Shown: positions 34,545-47,641, counted from the first letter of the stretch. The stretch is DNA of 64,000 bases from Mermis nigrescens (GCA_036768485.1 JAVLUZ010000154.1:25409637-25473636), one strand, 5' to 3'. Notes: a model not told the origin generated them from the sequence alone. Program-made: numbers and translations.

Positions 34545-37303
34545 CTGACCGATTTGGAAAAAAATAACAAAATTAAGAATTTTTTGAAATTTTTTTCCTA
34601 AATTTCCAAATTTTTCAAACAATTTTTTTAGGAATTTATTGTATTTAATTTTCCATAAAATTCAATTTGAGAATTTAGGAATTTTTCTATAGGGCAAAAT
34701 CTCGCCTGCTTCAAAAAAAAACTTGAAGTCATTTAGCCCTCCCAAATTTGGGCAAAAAGTTGTTTTTCCAGGCTATTATTTCGATATTTTCGCAATTTTC
34801 GACCAGAAACGAGTCAAGTAATGCGGCTACTTTTAAATTACTAAAATTACCTAAATTTATTTTAATCGATTCAAATTACACAAAATTTCCGAAAACTTTT
34901 TTTCGATGTTTTTTTAGCAAAAACTCGTTTCAGGCTCTTTTGATATTTTTCACGTTTCTGACCAAAAATGGTTCAAGCATTCAGGTTGTTTTCAAATTAA
35001 ATCACCCAAGTTACCAAGCTTAATTTAAAGTTACCAATCCTCTCACAAATTTGACTTTTTAGCACAAATTTGACTTTTTTAGCATCTCCTTTAACCGAAT
35101 TTTAAGCAAACTAGTTTGTAAGCCTTCACCGATATCTCTGGCCTGGCCTTTTGACCAAAAATGGGCCACGTATTTACTAATATTTGAAAAAAAGAAAACT
35201 CGCGTTTCTAACATTTTTATGCATTTTCTCAGTTTTCTTTTTATTTTTTTAAATATTTTTGTTTATTTTTATTTTTTATATTTTTTTATTTTTTTATTCT
35301 ATAGACGTATCCAGCAAACTTGACTTAATTATTTTGAACTCACGCTATCGACATAAAAGAGCATAATTTGAGAGAAAGAGGCTACAAAAAATTGGTTGGG
35401 CATTCGAGGAAGTTGCGCGCGAGAAATTTAGATAAATACTGGAGAAAATTTCAAAAAATGAGAAATTTCTAAATTTAACGAAAATTAAAAAAACAGCTTT
35501 TCTGCTGCGATTAAAACGTTTAGAAATATTTAGTACGGTTGGCTGACCTCAGCTTGACCTTTCAACCCGAGACCTTTGACCTAAACTTCCCCATAATGAT
35601 TACGGTAGGCTGCTTCCGTGACCCCGGTCAATGAAAAAGGTAGCAAACTAGGTTGGTTTATATACTTTTAGTGGCTCAAAAGCTTCGGAATACTAAATAG
35701 GGAAAATAAAGAGAATAAAAAAATTTCTAAAAATTTCCATTTAGTATTTAATTTCGATTTTTTAATCGTTTTCATTTAAAATATTTTTTTTGTAAAACGA
35801 CTTTCTTTTAAATCTAAGAAAAAATTTCTAAAAATTTCCATTTAATATTTAATTTCAATTTGTTAATCGTTTTCATTTTAAAAATTTTTTTGCAAAACGA
35901 CTCTTTTAAATCTAGGAAATTTTAAGCTGACTGGGTATGAGAAGTAAACAATAAGACGGAGTCAATTTTCGACTAGAAACGGCGGGAGAGCAACTAAAAA
36001 TATCATTTAAAAAAGAGATTGTTGTCCTAGATTTTGGATAGGGCAAGAAATCTGAAATTGAGGTGCGGGCGGCTGACCCTTGATGGAGATCATACATGGG
36101 CAGCAAGAAAATTCTGGGGAGGGAGCTGAAATCGCGAAAAATCGCCAAAAATGTTACTAAAAATAGAATTTCTGGGGTCTACAGTAATCTGCGGGGGTTT
36201 CAACTTCTGTGAACACTCCTCTGCCTCCATAGGTGGGCAGCACCGAAATTCTGGGAGGGGAAAGGGTTGGGTGCAAGATTTTTCAAAGATAAAAAAATGG
36301 CCTTAAAAATGGTAATATGGCGGAAAAACACCATTTTTCAACGTTTCTCATCAAGCACTAGCCATTGGCATCAAAAATTGCGGGAAAAACAAAAAACTTC
36401 CAAAAATAGAATTCTGGGGGTATTTTGATTTCTGGAGGTATTTCGGTTGCTGGGGGGCATTTTGGTTTCTGGGGGGTATTTTGGTTTCTGAGGGGTATTT
36501 TGGTTTCTGGGGGGCATTTTGCTTTCTGGGGATATTTTGGTTTCTGGGAAATATTTTGGTTTCTGAGGGGTGCACACCCCTCCAACCCCCACGCCCAGAT
36601 ATCTGCCTAACCCCCCGCGCCCATGTGTGATAAGGATCCCAGATAAGCTCTCAAATAAACATGTAATAATCGGCATAGGAATCCCCATTCAAAGTCGGTC
36701 GTCCATCCACCCCCCAGAAACTGAGACTTTTGACCCCCATCAATCTCGATTCTGGCAAAAAATTTTAGTTTCCAGGCCAGTTTTACGCTCTTTTTAAATT
36801 TTAGGCCAAAAATTAAAAGTGAGTTACCGCTATCTTCCGTAGAAAGAGCCGACAACACCCCTTCCCCATCGATATTAATAGCTGTTATACATGTCTGCTC
36901 TAATATATGGTGAGCAGAGCCCTGCGCGGGGCGGGTTTGTGCCTCCAAAACTGGAAAAGTGACGTCATTTCTGTAAGGTGGGCCTAAATTTTTGTGAGCT
37001 TCCTATGCTTAAGCGTGGGGATTTTGCGGGGCGAGCCTCAGAGTTCCAACAATGACGTCATTCTTGCGGGGCGGCCTCGAAAACCGACCCGCGCAGGCTC
37101 TAATGTTATGATTATCCCCGTACAACATCTGATAAAAAAAGTTGGTCGGCTATCCACAGCCGGAATTTCGGATATGGCCAAAATATCCAAAAATTTCTTT
37201 GGATATTTTGGATATTTCCAGTTTTTTCTAATTTTTTTAAATTTTTCCAAATTTTTTTTCCAATTTTTTCATATTTTCCCTAATTTTTTTTGCAACATTT
37301 TTC

Positions 37304-37335
<32 letters not shown>

Positions 37336-40300
37336 TCCACCCTCCAAATTGTCATCTGCCAAAATTTTTGATACGCTCATTCATTATCTTCTACCAAAAA
37401 ATTTCAACGAGGCCCTACAATATCTTCCGTCAAAATTTTCGACACGGCCCGCAATTTTCTGCCAAAATTTTCGACACGGCCCGCAATTTTCTGCCAAAAT
37501 TTTCGACACAGCCCGCAATTTTCTGCCAAAATTTTCGACACGGCCCGCAATTTTCTGCCAAAATTTTCGACACGGCCCGCAATTTCCTGCCAAAATTTTC
37601 GACACAGCCCGCAATTTTCTGCCAAAATTTTCGACACGGCCCGCAATTTTCTGCCAAAATTTTCGACACGGCCCGCAATTTTCTGCCAAAATTTTCGACA
37701 TGGCCCGCAATTTTCTGCCAAAATTTTCGGCACGGTCCGTCCTCTAAAGTTTAAAGATAAGAGCTTACCGAGCCTGGCTGCAACTTGAAGCCAATCAATG
37801 CTGTATTGCTCAACGGGTGAATTTCTTTGCCGGTAATCGGCGGCTTTTCCACCAAAGCTTTCAGGCTACTGTAATGGAAATTGATAATAAAAATTTTATT
37901 TTACTATTAATAAGATATATAAAAACTCGAAAAAGTTAAAATATCAAACTTATTAATAAAGATGGGTACCTAACGCTCATTCGATAATTTAGAAACAATA
38001 TAAGCAAGTAAATAATCAATAAATATATAAATAAATATGTTGTAGATAACAAATAAATCAAATAATTGAGATAAATAAATAAAAATAAATAAATAGATAA
38101 ATCAATAACTAATTAAATAAATAAGCGAATGAACGAATAAACACACAAATAAATACATAAATAAATAAATAAATAAATAAATAAGTAGATGAGTAAATAA
38201 ATAAATAAATAAGTAAATAAATAAATAAATAAATCTATAATAAATAAAGAAACAGATAATAAATAGTACATGAATTGACACAGAAATAGATTAATTAATA
38301 AATAAATAATAAATAAATAATTAATCAATTGACACAAAACCATCATAAAAGTACAAGAAAAGGTTGAAGGGAAGAGTATTACGCCCCCCTCGCTGAATGG
38401 TCAGTAAAGAGCCACTGTCCGGCGGTTTTGAGCTGACGGGAACGTTTTCTGCATCATTTTTGAGAAGAAACGCAATGATAATGTCAAAATTTTAACTCAA
38501 AAAGCACAGAAAATTGATCAATTTCTATACTTAGCGTTTAAAGCGATTAATGCCGCCGAAATGGACTAAAAAAGGCTCAAAAATGAGATATTACTATTAA
38601 AATGCGTTTTATAGGCTATTTGACCATTTTCGTCACTTGAATAGAAAAAAATCGTGAGCACTAAATTTAGTGAGTTCGGATTTCTGGGATATTACCCCTC
38701 CTCCCCCCCCGCTGATCCTGACCTTGTGCATCTATCAAACTACATATGTTAGTACATAAATGCATAAATAAATGAAAAATTAAATAAATAAACAAATAAA
38801 TACATAAATAGGTGACTACATAAAAAAATTAATTAATTAATCAATTAACTATAAATAGGATTTTTCAAATTTAAAAATTGAGTCACTGATGCATCGTAGC
38901 GATTGCAATAAATTTGAATCATAAAACTTAAATATAAGAAAATGATGAATAACATGAGTCTTCAAGATTAGCGAAGTGACACACAAAATGGGAGAAAATA
39001 CTAATGAACGACAAGCTGGTAAATAATAAAAAACGAAACAGATGAGATAATTAAAAATAAGTAATGAACAAATACACACAAACAACGGAATGTCAAAGTA
39101 AAAGAAGCGTAAACAAAATAACAATCAGATTTAATTCATTAATCACTTTGCTAACTGATTAAACAGCTTATTAATTAATAACAACACTTATCAAAGAGTA
39201 AGCAGAAAAATAAATCAGGCAAAAAGCTGGACCTTGTTTATGCGATTAATCAATTAATTAATTATTTGTTAATTTGTTTTTGTTTTTATTTAATTAATTA
39301 TTCAATTTTTCATTTATTTATTTATTTTATTTATTTATTTGATTCTGATTGATTGATTGATTCATTCATTCATTCACACATTTATTCATTTATCTCTCTA
39401 TTTATTTATTTATTTATTTATTTATTTATATAATACAAATATTTGATTACGAAGTCTGTGAAACAGATAAAATACAATCAAGCACAAATACGTTAAAGCA
39501 CATAAATAAATAAATAAATAAATTTGGTAAGATTATTTATAAGATAATATGAATAAATTTTTTATTTATATTATTTTTTACAAATATAAAACAAAATTTA
39601 TTTATTCATTTATGTACCTACTTATTTATTAATTAATTTATTTATTTATTTATTCATTCATTCATTTATTATTATAATTAATCAACTTCGCTAACCTGCC
39701 GTCCATATGAGCCGGAATATCAATATTGCCGGGTAAATTTGGCAAAAATGAACTAAGTTCTTCCTTCATCTTTTTAGACCCACAAAATTTGCTCCAGGCA
39801 TGATCCAAACCGTAGTAAGATAATAGATTTACGCTTCCAGTAATAGGAGCAGCTGCTAAATTTAGAGATAGAAAATTCTTATTTTCCGAAATTATTCACC
39901 TCGTAAAAGGGCTATATTTCGATATATGTAGAAAAGACGATTAGAAAATTTGGAAAAAAGCATAATTTCAACTAATTTATATAGAAAAATTACAAAAAAT
40001 TAAATAAAAAAATCGCATCACTGACAGGGTGATCACTTAATAGATGTCACTGAATTCGTCTTAAATTGATTCAACACTCAAAAAATTATGCAGCATAATT
40101 TTCGAGAAAATTTTGGAATTATACTAGAAAAAATGTTTATTTAAAAAAATAAATTAATCGCAATTATCTGTTATTTGAAGTAAAACGTTCAAAGTATTTG
40201 ACTGGAAAAATTTTAACGACTACGTTTCCGCTCCAATCGGCCCTAAATCGAGCAAGTTTTCTTTACTTTGAAGTACCCTAGAATGAAAATATTTGAATTA

Positions 40301-40959
40301 CAATTTAAAAATGTTTTTTATTATTCCTACTCAGCATTTTCGCTGAATTTAAGAAAAATAAGACGAATGATAAGCGCATAAAAATTTAAATCAATCACAT
40401 AAATAATTAATATATGCTATATTGCTATAGTTACTCGATTTCTTACTTAAAACGCTTAATCGATTAGCTATGAAAGTTGAATAGAAATTATTCGAAAAAT
40501 ACAGAATAAAATGGAAAAAAGATAAGAAATAAATTATTTCTATGAATTTTGAAAATAAATAAAAAGGTAAAGATTTTTAGACGGGGAGGGTATATGAATG
40601 TCCTTTTATTTTTTGCCAAAAATAGCAAGAAGCATCTAAAAACAGAAATTTTTGCCAGAAAACGGAAGAGGATAGGATAAATGAAGCGTTTTTCGAGGAT
40701 GCGGGATGATGGATCTTTGGCTATGAGATCCCTATTCCTATGATCTAAAGCATATTTAAACTAGTAAAAAGTGAAAATATTCCTGATTAATTTCAATTTA
40801 GTACAACTAATTTTTACGGGGCAAATCGGGCTTCATGAGGTAGAACGGCATGATAACCGAAGGCTTTCTTCCAAGCTGAATTTTCGTCCTTAAAATTCCG
40901 CTAGAATCGCGGCCACTCGATGGCGAAGGCGTGTTAGGTATGTCGAACTCGTCGAGCAT
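34128..40959 (-). CDS. MED19: Mediator complex subunit 19 (MED19), 4 exons
   Basis: Minus-strand exons 40818-40959, 39696-39855, 37769-37868 and 34128-34544 join in phase (142+160+100+417 nt) to 272 codons plus stop. MED19 is a head-associated subunit of nuclear Mediator, bridging activators to RNA polymerase II. Diagnostic segments in order: PFYLMKPDLP (about 39-48); GSVNLLSYYGLDHAWSKFCG then MKEELSSFLPNLPGNIDIP (about 54-95), the family core; SSLKALVEKPPITGKEIHPL then ALIGFKLQPG; IPEHLKPAGYG; and a Lys/Arg-rich tail (RHKRKH, then KKKKKDKKRKR). Human MED19 is 244 aa; the excess is a C-terminal Ala-Pro-Ser-rich low-complexity stretch (GPAPASG type). The start is the first ATG of exon 1, preceded by an in-frame stop. 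Confidence 0.96.
34545..36227. other. MED19 intron 3, AT-rich part
   Basis: No exon or complete repeat seen. 36095-36190 is a fragment of an M1-like end (CATACATGGGCAGCAAG). Confidence 0.5.
36228..36601 (+). repeat. M1 copy with internal expansion, TSD TCTGCCTC/TCTGCCTA
   Basis: CATAGGTGGGCAGCACC to CCACGCCCAGATAT, 7/8 TSD. The unit GGGGTATTTTGGTTTCTG, present two or three times in normal copies, is repeated about eight times here, making it ~100 bp longer. Confidence 0.85.
36602..37433. other. MED19 intron 3, no further gene
   Basis: Eroded repeat material, then TTTTCC-rich tract 37290-37345. Confidence 0.4.
37434..37735. repeat. 32-bp minisatellite, about 9.4 copies
   Basis: GACACGGCCCGCAATTTTCT-containing unit repeats every 32 bp (37441, 37473 and so on) with few changes. 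Because 32 is not a multiple of 3 and the unit lacks stops, long open frames appear in several frames of both strands; they are not genes. It ends 33 bp from MED19 exon 3, on the donor side. Confidence 0.95.
37769..37868 (-). CDS. MED19: MED19 exon 3
   Basis: Acceptor TTCCATTACAG, donor GGCTCG|GTAAGC. Encodes SLKALVEKPPITGKEIHPLS and ALIGFKLQPGS. Confidence 0.95.
37869..39695. repeat. MED19 intron 2, tetranucleotide-rich
   Basis: (AAAT)n/(TTTA)n runs at 37980-38340, 38750-38860 and 39270-39670, with unassigned sequence between. No exon seen. Confidence 0.7.
39696..39855 (-). CDS. MED19: MED19 exon 2 (family core)
   Basis: Acceptor AAATTTAG, donor GGCAG|GTTAGC, leaving phase 2. Carries the conserved LLSYYGLDHAWSKFCG block. 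Confidence 0.95.
39856..40817. other. MED19 intron 1, nothing recognised
   Basis: AT-rich with no exon or repeat seen. Confidence 0.5.
40818..40959 (-). CDS. MED19: MED19 exon 1
   Basis: MLDEFDIPNTPSPSSG to PFYLMKPDLP, donor CCCC|GTAAAA, leaving phase 1. Confidence 0.92.
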
Positions 40960-41176
40960 AATTTACCCAATTAGATGCATAAACATAAAATTAACACGCG
41001 TTTCCTGAGAATACTGAAAAGTGTACACATATATGTATTGATTGACGAGATAGCGCTAATAAAGCATTCTTCGGGGAAATCGGCGAAATATTTATTGAAA
41101 AAATAATTAATTTTGCATTAATTAAGCCAATCCTATTTCATTAAACCTCTTTTTATTATATTACTTCATTTAGAAG
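40960..41176. promoter_or_regulatory. MED19: Presumed MED19 5' flank
   Basis: By position this is the leader/promoter side of MED19 on the minus strand. I see no TATA box I would defend. Confidence 0.3.
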
Positions 41177-41360
41177 CAGAGGCGGATTTAGGGGAGGGGG
41201 GCGGCCGTCCCCCATTGGCCCAAAATAGTGCGCAAAATTAAGGATTTTCGAGCGATTTTTAGCGATTCTCGGCTTAAAACGGGTAATTTTTCCGCCCGAG
41301 TCAGGGTTCCGCCCCCTTAGGGGTACCGCCCCCCTTAGGAAAATCCTGGATCCGCCACTG
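41177..41360. mobile_element. N5 hAT-type element, 184 bp
   Basis: CAGAGGCGGATTTAGG to CCTGGATCCGCCACTG, with TTTAGAAG (41169-41176) and TTTAGCAG (41361-41368) as 7/8 TSD. Same family as 19135-19606. Confidence 0.88.
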
Positions 41361-44034
41361 TTTAGCAGTATTGCATTCGTTTTGCACCGATGAATTTTGT
41401 TTCTAGTAAAGCGTTCTATTCACTAATGTTAAGTCGAAGGAAAATTTACCGCTAATGAATGCGACACGATTAAATTCAATATCAGTAGGTAATTAAACTT
41501 AATAAATTATGCATGCTGGCAAGCTTGTATCCAGGGGAATAGGAAAGCACGTCACGTGCTCCCCCCACAAATTGAAATGCGAGAATGATTTCTCCATCGC
41601 CCCCTTTGCTTTTCTTAAGCCAAAAATCGCCAAAAATCTTTCAGCTATTCGAACCGAATTTTTCAATTATAATTAGAATCTATTTAGTCCCAAGCGCGCG
41701 GTTTAAACACTCCATCTTTAGTCTTTATACAACCTAAAGCATATTTTGCATCAATTATCTTCTGTTCTTCACACGTTTTATGCAGAAAATGAGATTTACT
41801 CAAGAAGCAAGAATGACACCAATTTTTCGGAGACGATTATGAATATGCTAATGAACTTTCACCATTTTTAGCATGAATTCAGAACCTTGATTCTGCTAAT
41901 TTCGTAATAATTTTAGCGTTACGACTCAGAATTGAAGTGCTCTTTAGAAATTTAGAGATGATTTCCACAGGGTTCTCACTATATGTTCGCATATGAGTAG
42001 CAAATTTGCAAACTGACATTCATTTTTGATCCCTCATGTTTTAAAAAAAACTTTGGTCGTGCCCCTCCTCCCGAAACAAAATACTGAATACGGACCTGCA
42101 TGCCGGGCCTAGTACAATAGAAGGAATCAAACGTAATGGCCTAAGATGCCTGTTTTTATTAACGCTTAGCCGAATGTAAGGATAAAGCATATACCTACAC
42201 CACCCAGGTCCGTATCCGGGATCCGGCCAAGGGGTGGGCGGATCCAACATGAATTGGTCTATATCTCGAGAAATACGTCGGGGTAGCTCGCAAAAACCGC
42301 ATTTTTTGATTTTTCTCGACATGCTTTATCCATTAAGATAATAAAATACGAACTATTTCGAAAAATTCTTCCTTACCCAAAAGGCTATAAATAAGTGTCA
42401 TTTTTTAGTCGCGCTTAAATTAAAATAGTAGAAAATACTTCACATCCGGCGCGAAGACGCCGGAAATTTCAAGATTTTACGAAAACATGCAATTTTTCCA
42501 TCTTTCGGTGCATAATCTTGCCTTTCGAAAATTTTTTCCGGCCAAGGGGTAACTGCCGCCCCCCCCCGCCCCTACTAAATACGGCCCCGCCAACACCTAT
42601 CTACCTACTTACTGAAAACTCTCATTTCTCTAAAAATATAAGTTGCTGTAGGTAGTAAATTTTTGACGAACCTTGCGAATCTGGTGCACTTGGTTATTAG
42701 CCAGTTGATTTCGATAAAACAAATTAAGGCGAAATGACAGATAAATAATAGGTAATAGACAGCACAGAATTCGATCGAGAATTAAATTTAACAGAAAAAT
42801 CCGAAACAAAATTATTTTGGGGCACGATCAAAATTTTTTCGAAACATAAGGGGGTCCAAAGGATGAATTTCAGATAGCTTATTTTGCTACCTAACCGAAT
42901 ACATTAGATACGGTGAGAATCCAATGGAAACCATCTCTTTTAAGGCTGGGGTGTGGCAGAAAGGAACGACTGGGCGCCCGGTCCCGGCTGGGCCTAGTGG
43001 GCCCAGTTCTGGCCTAAAAGGGCCAGAGGCCTTCGAAAGGCAGAATAAGGAAAGCATGTTGAGTTGTCATTAAACGGCATTTATTTTCTCAATAATATTG
43101 GAGTGATTATTTTGAAAACGTTCTTGAATTAACTTCTCTGCAGCTTTTAACCAGTTTTGTCAGGCTTTTATGAAATTAGCGTCAGGTAGGTCGTATTCTG
43201 TTAGCTGTATTACATCTGACATGCTTATAAAGAAATATGTTAACAAACAGCGAACGAGATTATACGAAATTTCACCTCTCTAAAACGCATTTTTGCATTC
43301 CAAAAATTGTCCAAAAATCCGTGCAGAAGATAGGAGTTTTAACCTTAGTGAAGTTCAAGAACAAGCTGTCGATAAAAGTGCTGTGATCGGCACGGCTTGC
43401 TTGACAACAAGTAGGTATAAAATTAAATCAATCAACGCTAAGCGCTGGAAAATTTTGACATTTTGGCCCTCTACCATGCATTTTTACATTACAACACATT
43501 GACAGAATTCGTTCAGTAGATTAGGATTTTCAATTACAGTGAAGTTCTAGAGCAAGTTGTCGATAAAAGTGCTGCAATGCAATCGGCGTGGTAGCGCGGC
43601 GGGAACATCAGTGAAAAACATTGAAAATTAATCAATCCGGCGCGAAGCGCCCGAAAATTTTGGAATTTTACCCTTCAAGAACGCATTTTTACACTACAAA
43701 AATTTTCCACAATGTGAACCAGGCCCAAAAATTTTTCCACTCACAACAAACCCCTAAATGTGGAAAAAGGGTAGACACAGCCAGGCGCTGGCATGCGAGG
43801 GTTTTTGGTGTTCTGGGGTTTTTGGGTTTTTGGTGGGTTTTTGGGGTTCTAAAAAATCTTATGTTTTTTTGGCTTTTGGGGTGTTTGGTATTCTGATATT
43901 CGCTGGATCCACGCTTCGTTAATGATAAGTTGGATTGTTCACTGCGCCATGAAATTGAGGACTTCTTAATGAAGTCCCCACTGAAATGCGATGTAATTTT
44001 CCAATGTTTGATGTCTAACTTTTATACTTATTAC
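41361..44034. other. Repeat debris, no gene seen
   Basis: 41520-41650, 42205-42595 and 42830-43030 look like old elements (42450 has GGCGCGAAGACGCC). 43320-43420 is partly repeated at 43530-43600 (AAGCTGTCGATAAAAGTGCT type). 43800-43890 is GGGTTTTTGG-rich. Confidence 0.4.
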
Positions 44035-44130
44035 TAGTGATTGACCGGGCCCCCGGCCACGGCTATCCCGGCCATTTTTCAACATCCCTGGCACCGGCAA
44101 GGTCAAAAAATGGCCGGGGCCGGGGAATAA
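44035..44130. mobile_element. N3 hAT-type left terminus
   Basis: Starts TAGTGATTGACCGGG and matches the inverted right end of the 48526-50929 element for about 130 bp. No partner end found. Confidence 0.65.
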
Positions 44131-44704
44131 TTTACTGTAATTCGCATTTTGTGCAGGGTATGATACTGCCAGTTATTTATGGCAGTAATTATATGCAGTC
44201 AATTGCAGGTAATATAGCATACAATGTAAAATTATAGGGACTCAAAAACCAGTGGCCTAGACTGCAGGTAATATAGCACACAACGTAAAACTTATATGCA
44301 GTCAAAAACCAGCAGCCTGGACTGCAGGTAATATAGCACACAATGTGATATTATATGCAGACAAATTGAATGCATATTGATTTGGGAAGCTGGCGCTCCG
44401 CTCGCATTTTAACCTGTAGTAGATGGTTTTAGAAGGCACTTTTAATTGAGATGGTCTGGCAGATTTGCTTCCTCACTAGGGAATGTTTGTTTGCGCTATA
44501 TGGGTAACAACTTCAATAGCTGCCCAGTCAGCTATTAGCACATTTTGATGGGCCGGCGTAAGCTCTGGTCCTGCATGATAGATATTGAGTAGTTGTTGCT
44601 GTTCTTGTCCTTCATTCTAGGGAATTGTTTTATTGTAGTGGAATAAAATGCTTCGCAAATATGTACATACCAACAGGAAAGTAAGGTACATGCACTGTCT
44701 ACAT
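44131..44704. other. No gene seen
   Basis: Contains three diverged copies of GACTGCAGGTAATATAGCA-like text (about 44205, 44260, 44320). Confidence 0.4.
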
Positions 44705-45525
44705 TAGTGATGTCCCGGTGCCGCTTTTTTACCGATGCCGGTGCCGGTGTTACATTAGCATATTATAGTGTACTATGCTTCTTCAAAAAGGGTTAAATTT
44801 GTACCTATTCTTCACCGGATATACATATTAAGGACAAAATTTCATTTGGCTAGTAACGACTTCATTATTTTTAATTTATGAATACATATTAATTTTCTCA
44901 CTTAAGCATTAAACTAACAAAAAATTGTAATAAAATTGAAATTCGAAGAAAAATAAAAGCTAAATAGTGTATTATAAATTTAAGTGAAGCACAATCAAGA
45001 TTGGCTTGTGCAGTAGTCGATTCTTTAGTCAAATCAAAATTTGGTTTTAGTGCATTAGTTAAATATTCAACTAGTAAGAAACAAACATGAAAATAGCCAC
45101 AAAAACTTTTTGAGGTTAAATTATTTCAGTTTATCATTTCACATTTTCAAAAGCCTCTGAAAACAACCAATCTTTATGTCGACGTTTTTGATTTTAATTT
45201 ACTTTATTTATTAGTGTCCACGCTTCTTGCTGTTAATTGATGTTTTCAATAAGATGTGCTTCGTTAAATGAATAATTCTTTTTAAAGCTCGAAGACTTGT
45301 TCTGAAGTTCAGTCAAAATGCTTCACTATGCTAATCAGAAGATTTTATTAACAAAATGCTACCTTTTTGCACCTTTATTCATTAAATTGGTGATAAATGA
45401 GCTTCGATTATTCTTTTAACACTAACTTTTTTCTTTTTTATCCAGCACCGGCACCGGCGCTGGTACCAGCCTAGCACCGGCCCGGTGCCGGTGCTTAGGC
45501 ACCAGTGCTGCCCAGGACATCACTA
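44705..45525. mobile_element. N1 hAT-type element, short copy (821 bp), TSD GTCTACAT
   Basis: TAGTGATGTCCCGG to GGACATCACTA. Exact TSD at 44697-44704 and 45526-45533. CACCGG subterminal blocks at both ends. Interior is the inverse of 12137-13219. Confidence 0.93.
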
Positions 45526-46440
45526 GTCTACATACTTTATTTTTAGCCATTTTTGCCCTTTTCTTGCGTTTAAATGTTATGCCTACCGCCACCTAATTCT
45601 TTCAAATATGAACTCCCCGTCCCAAAGTCAGTTAGAAAATGTCCTTTTTCTGAAAATTTGACACTTTTCAGTATTGTCAATTTCCCTCGTATTTTCTTCC
45701 ATCCAATCAAACTTACAAAAAATCAATATTTTTGTTTGATATTTGTTAATAATCCTCTTATTTTCACAAATACAATGTTTAACTTGCAGAAACAAGTCTA
45801 GCCAAGTTACCTCAACGTTCCCTACAAGAAAATAATGCTAAATGTACTTTGGTCTTTTTTAGGTTAAAGTGGTTTTTTAGGTCAAAATCGAACTTTTTCC
45901 ACTTTTTGAGGGAGATCCTATCCTTTTGGGAAAATAAGGGTTGGACAACACGTATAGGTCTCTAGGAGGCACATTCCTACTAAGTTTTATAAAAATCGGC
46001 GCTGGTTTTCTTAGGTAACAAGTGGTTTTTCAGGCTACAATTATCTTGGTTTTTTTTAGAGGCCATGACATAAAGTACAAAGACACGACATGAGGCGAGT
46101 ACTGACTGAATAGCAAGCGATTTGACTTGCCTTAATGTGTAAGTAGTGAAGTTAGACGTGAACGAGGTCGAGGGATATTGAGGAGAATGTGGACGATAGC
46201 CGATAGCTAGTTAGTCGGCCACTGGCCTGGCCAGGTGTGTGGTGCCTGCCTACAATAAGCAGATGTGAAAAAAGAACATGCAGCATGGCGGAGTAAGTTA
46301 AGAATATGGTACTTTCAGGATACTATGAAATAAACTTCAGAAGAGCGGATTTTTTTGCTCAGTACTTAGAACATGTTGAAAGAAAGCGCGGGAAAAAATA
46401 TTCATCCGTCTATGATCAATATTACAAAAGCTATGGGTTT
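45526..46440. other. No gene seen
   Basis: Unassigned sequence with no recognisable exon or repeat. Confidence 0.4.
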
Positions 46441-46735
46441 CGTTAATTAGCCTCTCCTCGACCTACGCAAGCATCTAATCGACCTAAGTATTTGAAGATT
46501 CAAACAGCTGAATGCAGAATCACGTGTAGATACCCAGTTCACGTCGATATAAGCATCTATACATCGACCTATGCATCTATACATCTACCTAAGCATCTAT
46601 ACATCGACCTAAGCATCTATTACATCGACCTAAGCATCTATACATTGACCTGAGTGGGAGCGACCTCGACCTAAGCAGCTTAAAACACCTTTTCAGATAT
46701 ACTAAGCCTGAGCCTAAGTATATTAGAAGCAAAAA
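46441..46735. repeat. 20-bp minisatellite in a dispersed repeat, copy 1
   Basis: CATCTATACATCGACCTAAG-like units (about 46550-46650) flanked by TTTGAAGATTCAAACAG and GACCTCGACCTAAGCAGC. A second copy lies at 51235-51450 in the same orientation. Confidence 0.75.
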
Positions 46736-46945
46736 CTTAGATTTTCCTATATCTTATCAAGTAAAACCGAAAAAAACATGCAAAAGATGAAAATTTTTTT
46801 TAAAGTTTTTAAAAGTTCAAACAGCTTTCCGCGCCTTTTTTCTTGTTTCTCCTTCATTGCTATGCTTCCTTCCATAATTTCAGCCCATATGATTTATTTC
46901 TGACAAATGTGTAAGTCCTTGGATCGAGCCGTTTAATTGTCCCAC

Positions 46946-47070
46946 CCAACCAGGGTTGGCAAGGCTGGGTTTTTTGTACTTGGGTTTTTTGGGTTTTTTG
47001 TGGGTTTTTTGGGTGCAAGACATCGTTGGGTCTTGGGTTTTTTGGGTTTTTTGGGTTTTTTATCCACAGG
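46946..47070. mobile_element. hAT-type terminus with GGGTTTTTT repeats
   Basis: CAGGGTTGGCAAGG followed by (GGGTTTTTT)n. A similar terminus in opposite orientation ends at 52187 (GGGACGG...CCCTG). Whether they form one element is unproven. Confidence 0.5.
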
Positions 47071-47520
47071 TTAAGGATTTATTTGTAATGAAATTAAATA
47101 CTGTGTATTGTCAATGTTTTTTGTATCATGGTTGTTTCTTTTACAATTGCTTGCGATGCACGAGGTTAAGTGTCCATCCATTCTCATCCTCTCCTCTTTC
47201 CTGTTGCTGTTTTTCTCCTATAGTATATACTTTTTAAATGAGAAAAGCCGCCCAATAAAGGCTATGTGGCAATGTGGCATGGATTTTTCTACTAATATGG
47301 TAAATTTTTTTTGTTTTTTTCATGAAGCAGAGCAGAATTTATGAAGAAATTCCAATATTATGCATTTAAAAATTGCTCTGCCCAATTTTTCATTCTGTTC
47401 ACACAGCATGGATTGTGCTAGTGAATGACCAATTTTGTTGTTGAATTTTGTGTATTAGCTGAATAAAGTTGTTGTTTACTTGTTTTGTTTTGTGTCTTGA
47501 AGCTGTTGAAGTATTCTCAG
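47071..47520. other. No gene seen
   Basis: Unassigned; short open frames without family resemblance. Confidence 0.4.
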
Positions 47521-47641
47521 CTACTATCTATGGCACTGATTATTGGCCAATGTTGGCCCCGAATTTTTCGTTAGAGGCCAATATTGGCCAATAACGCGTG
47601 CATTAGGGGCCAATATTTGCAAGATTTAAAATTCTTAAAAA

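Noticed and set aside
34148..34567. 139-codon plus-strand frame rich in Arg/Pro/Ser
   Set aside because: Antisense shadow of MED19 exon 4.
37434..37735. CRISPR-like regular 32-bp repeat
   Set aside because: Units are directly adjacent with no unique spacers and the genome is eukaryotic.
37290..37754. Several 80-150-codon open frames with repeated KFWQKIAG-type or ARNFLPKFST-type peptides
   Set aside because: Produced by a stop-free 32-bp minisatellite inside a MED19 intron; present in several frames of both strands.
38113..38346. 77-codon YLFIYLF-type frame
   Set aside because: Tetranucleotide (AAAT)n repeat read in reverse.
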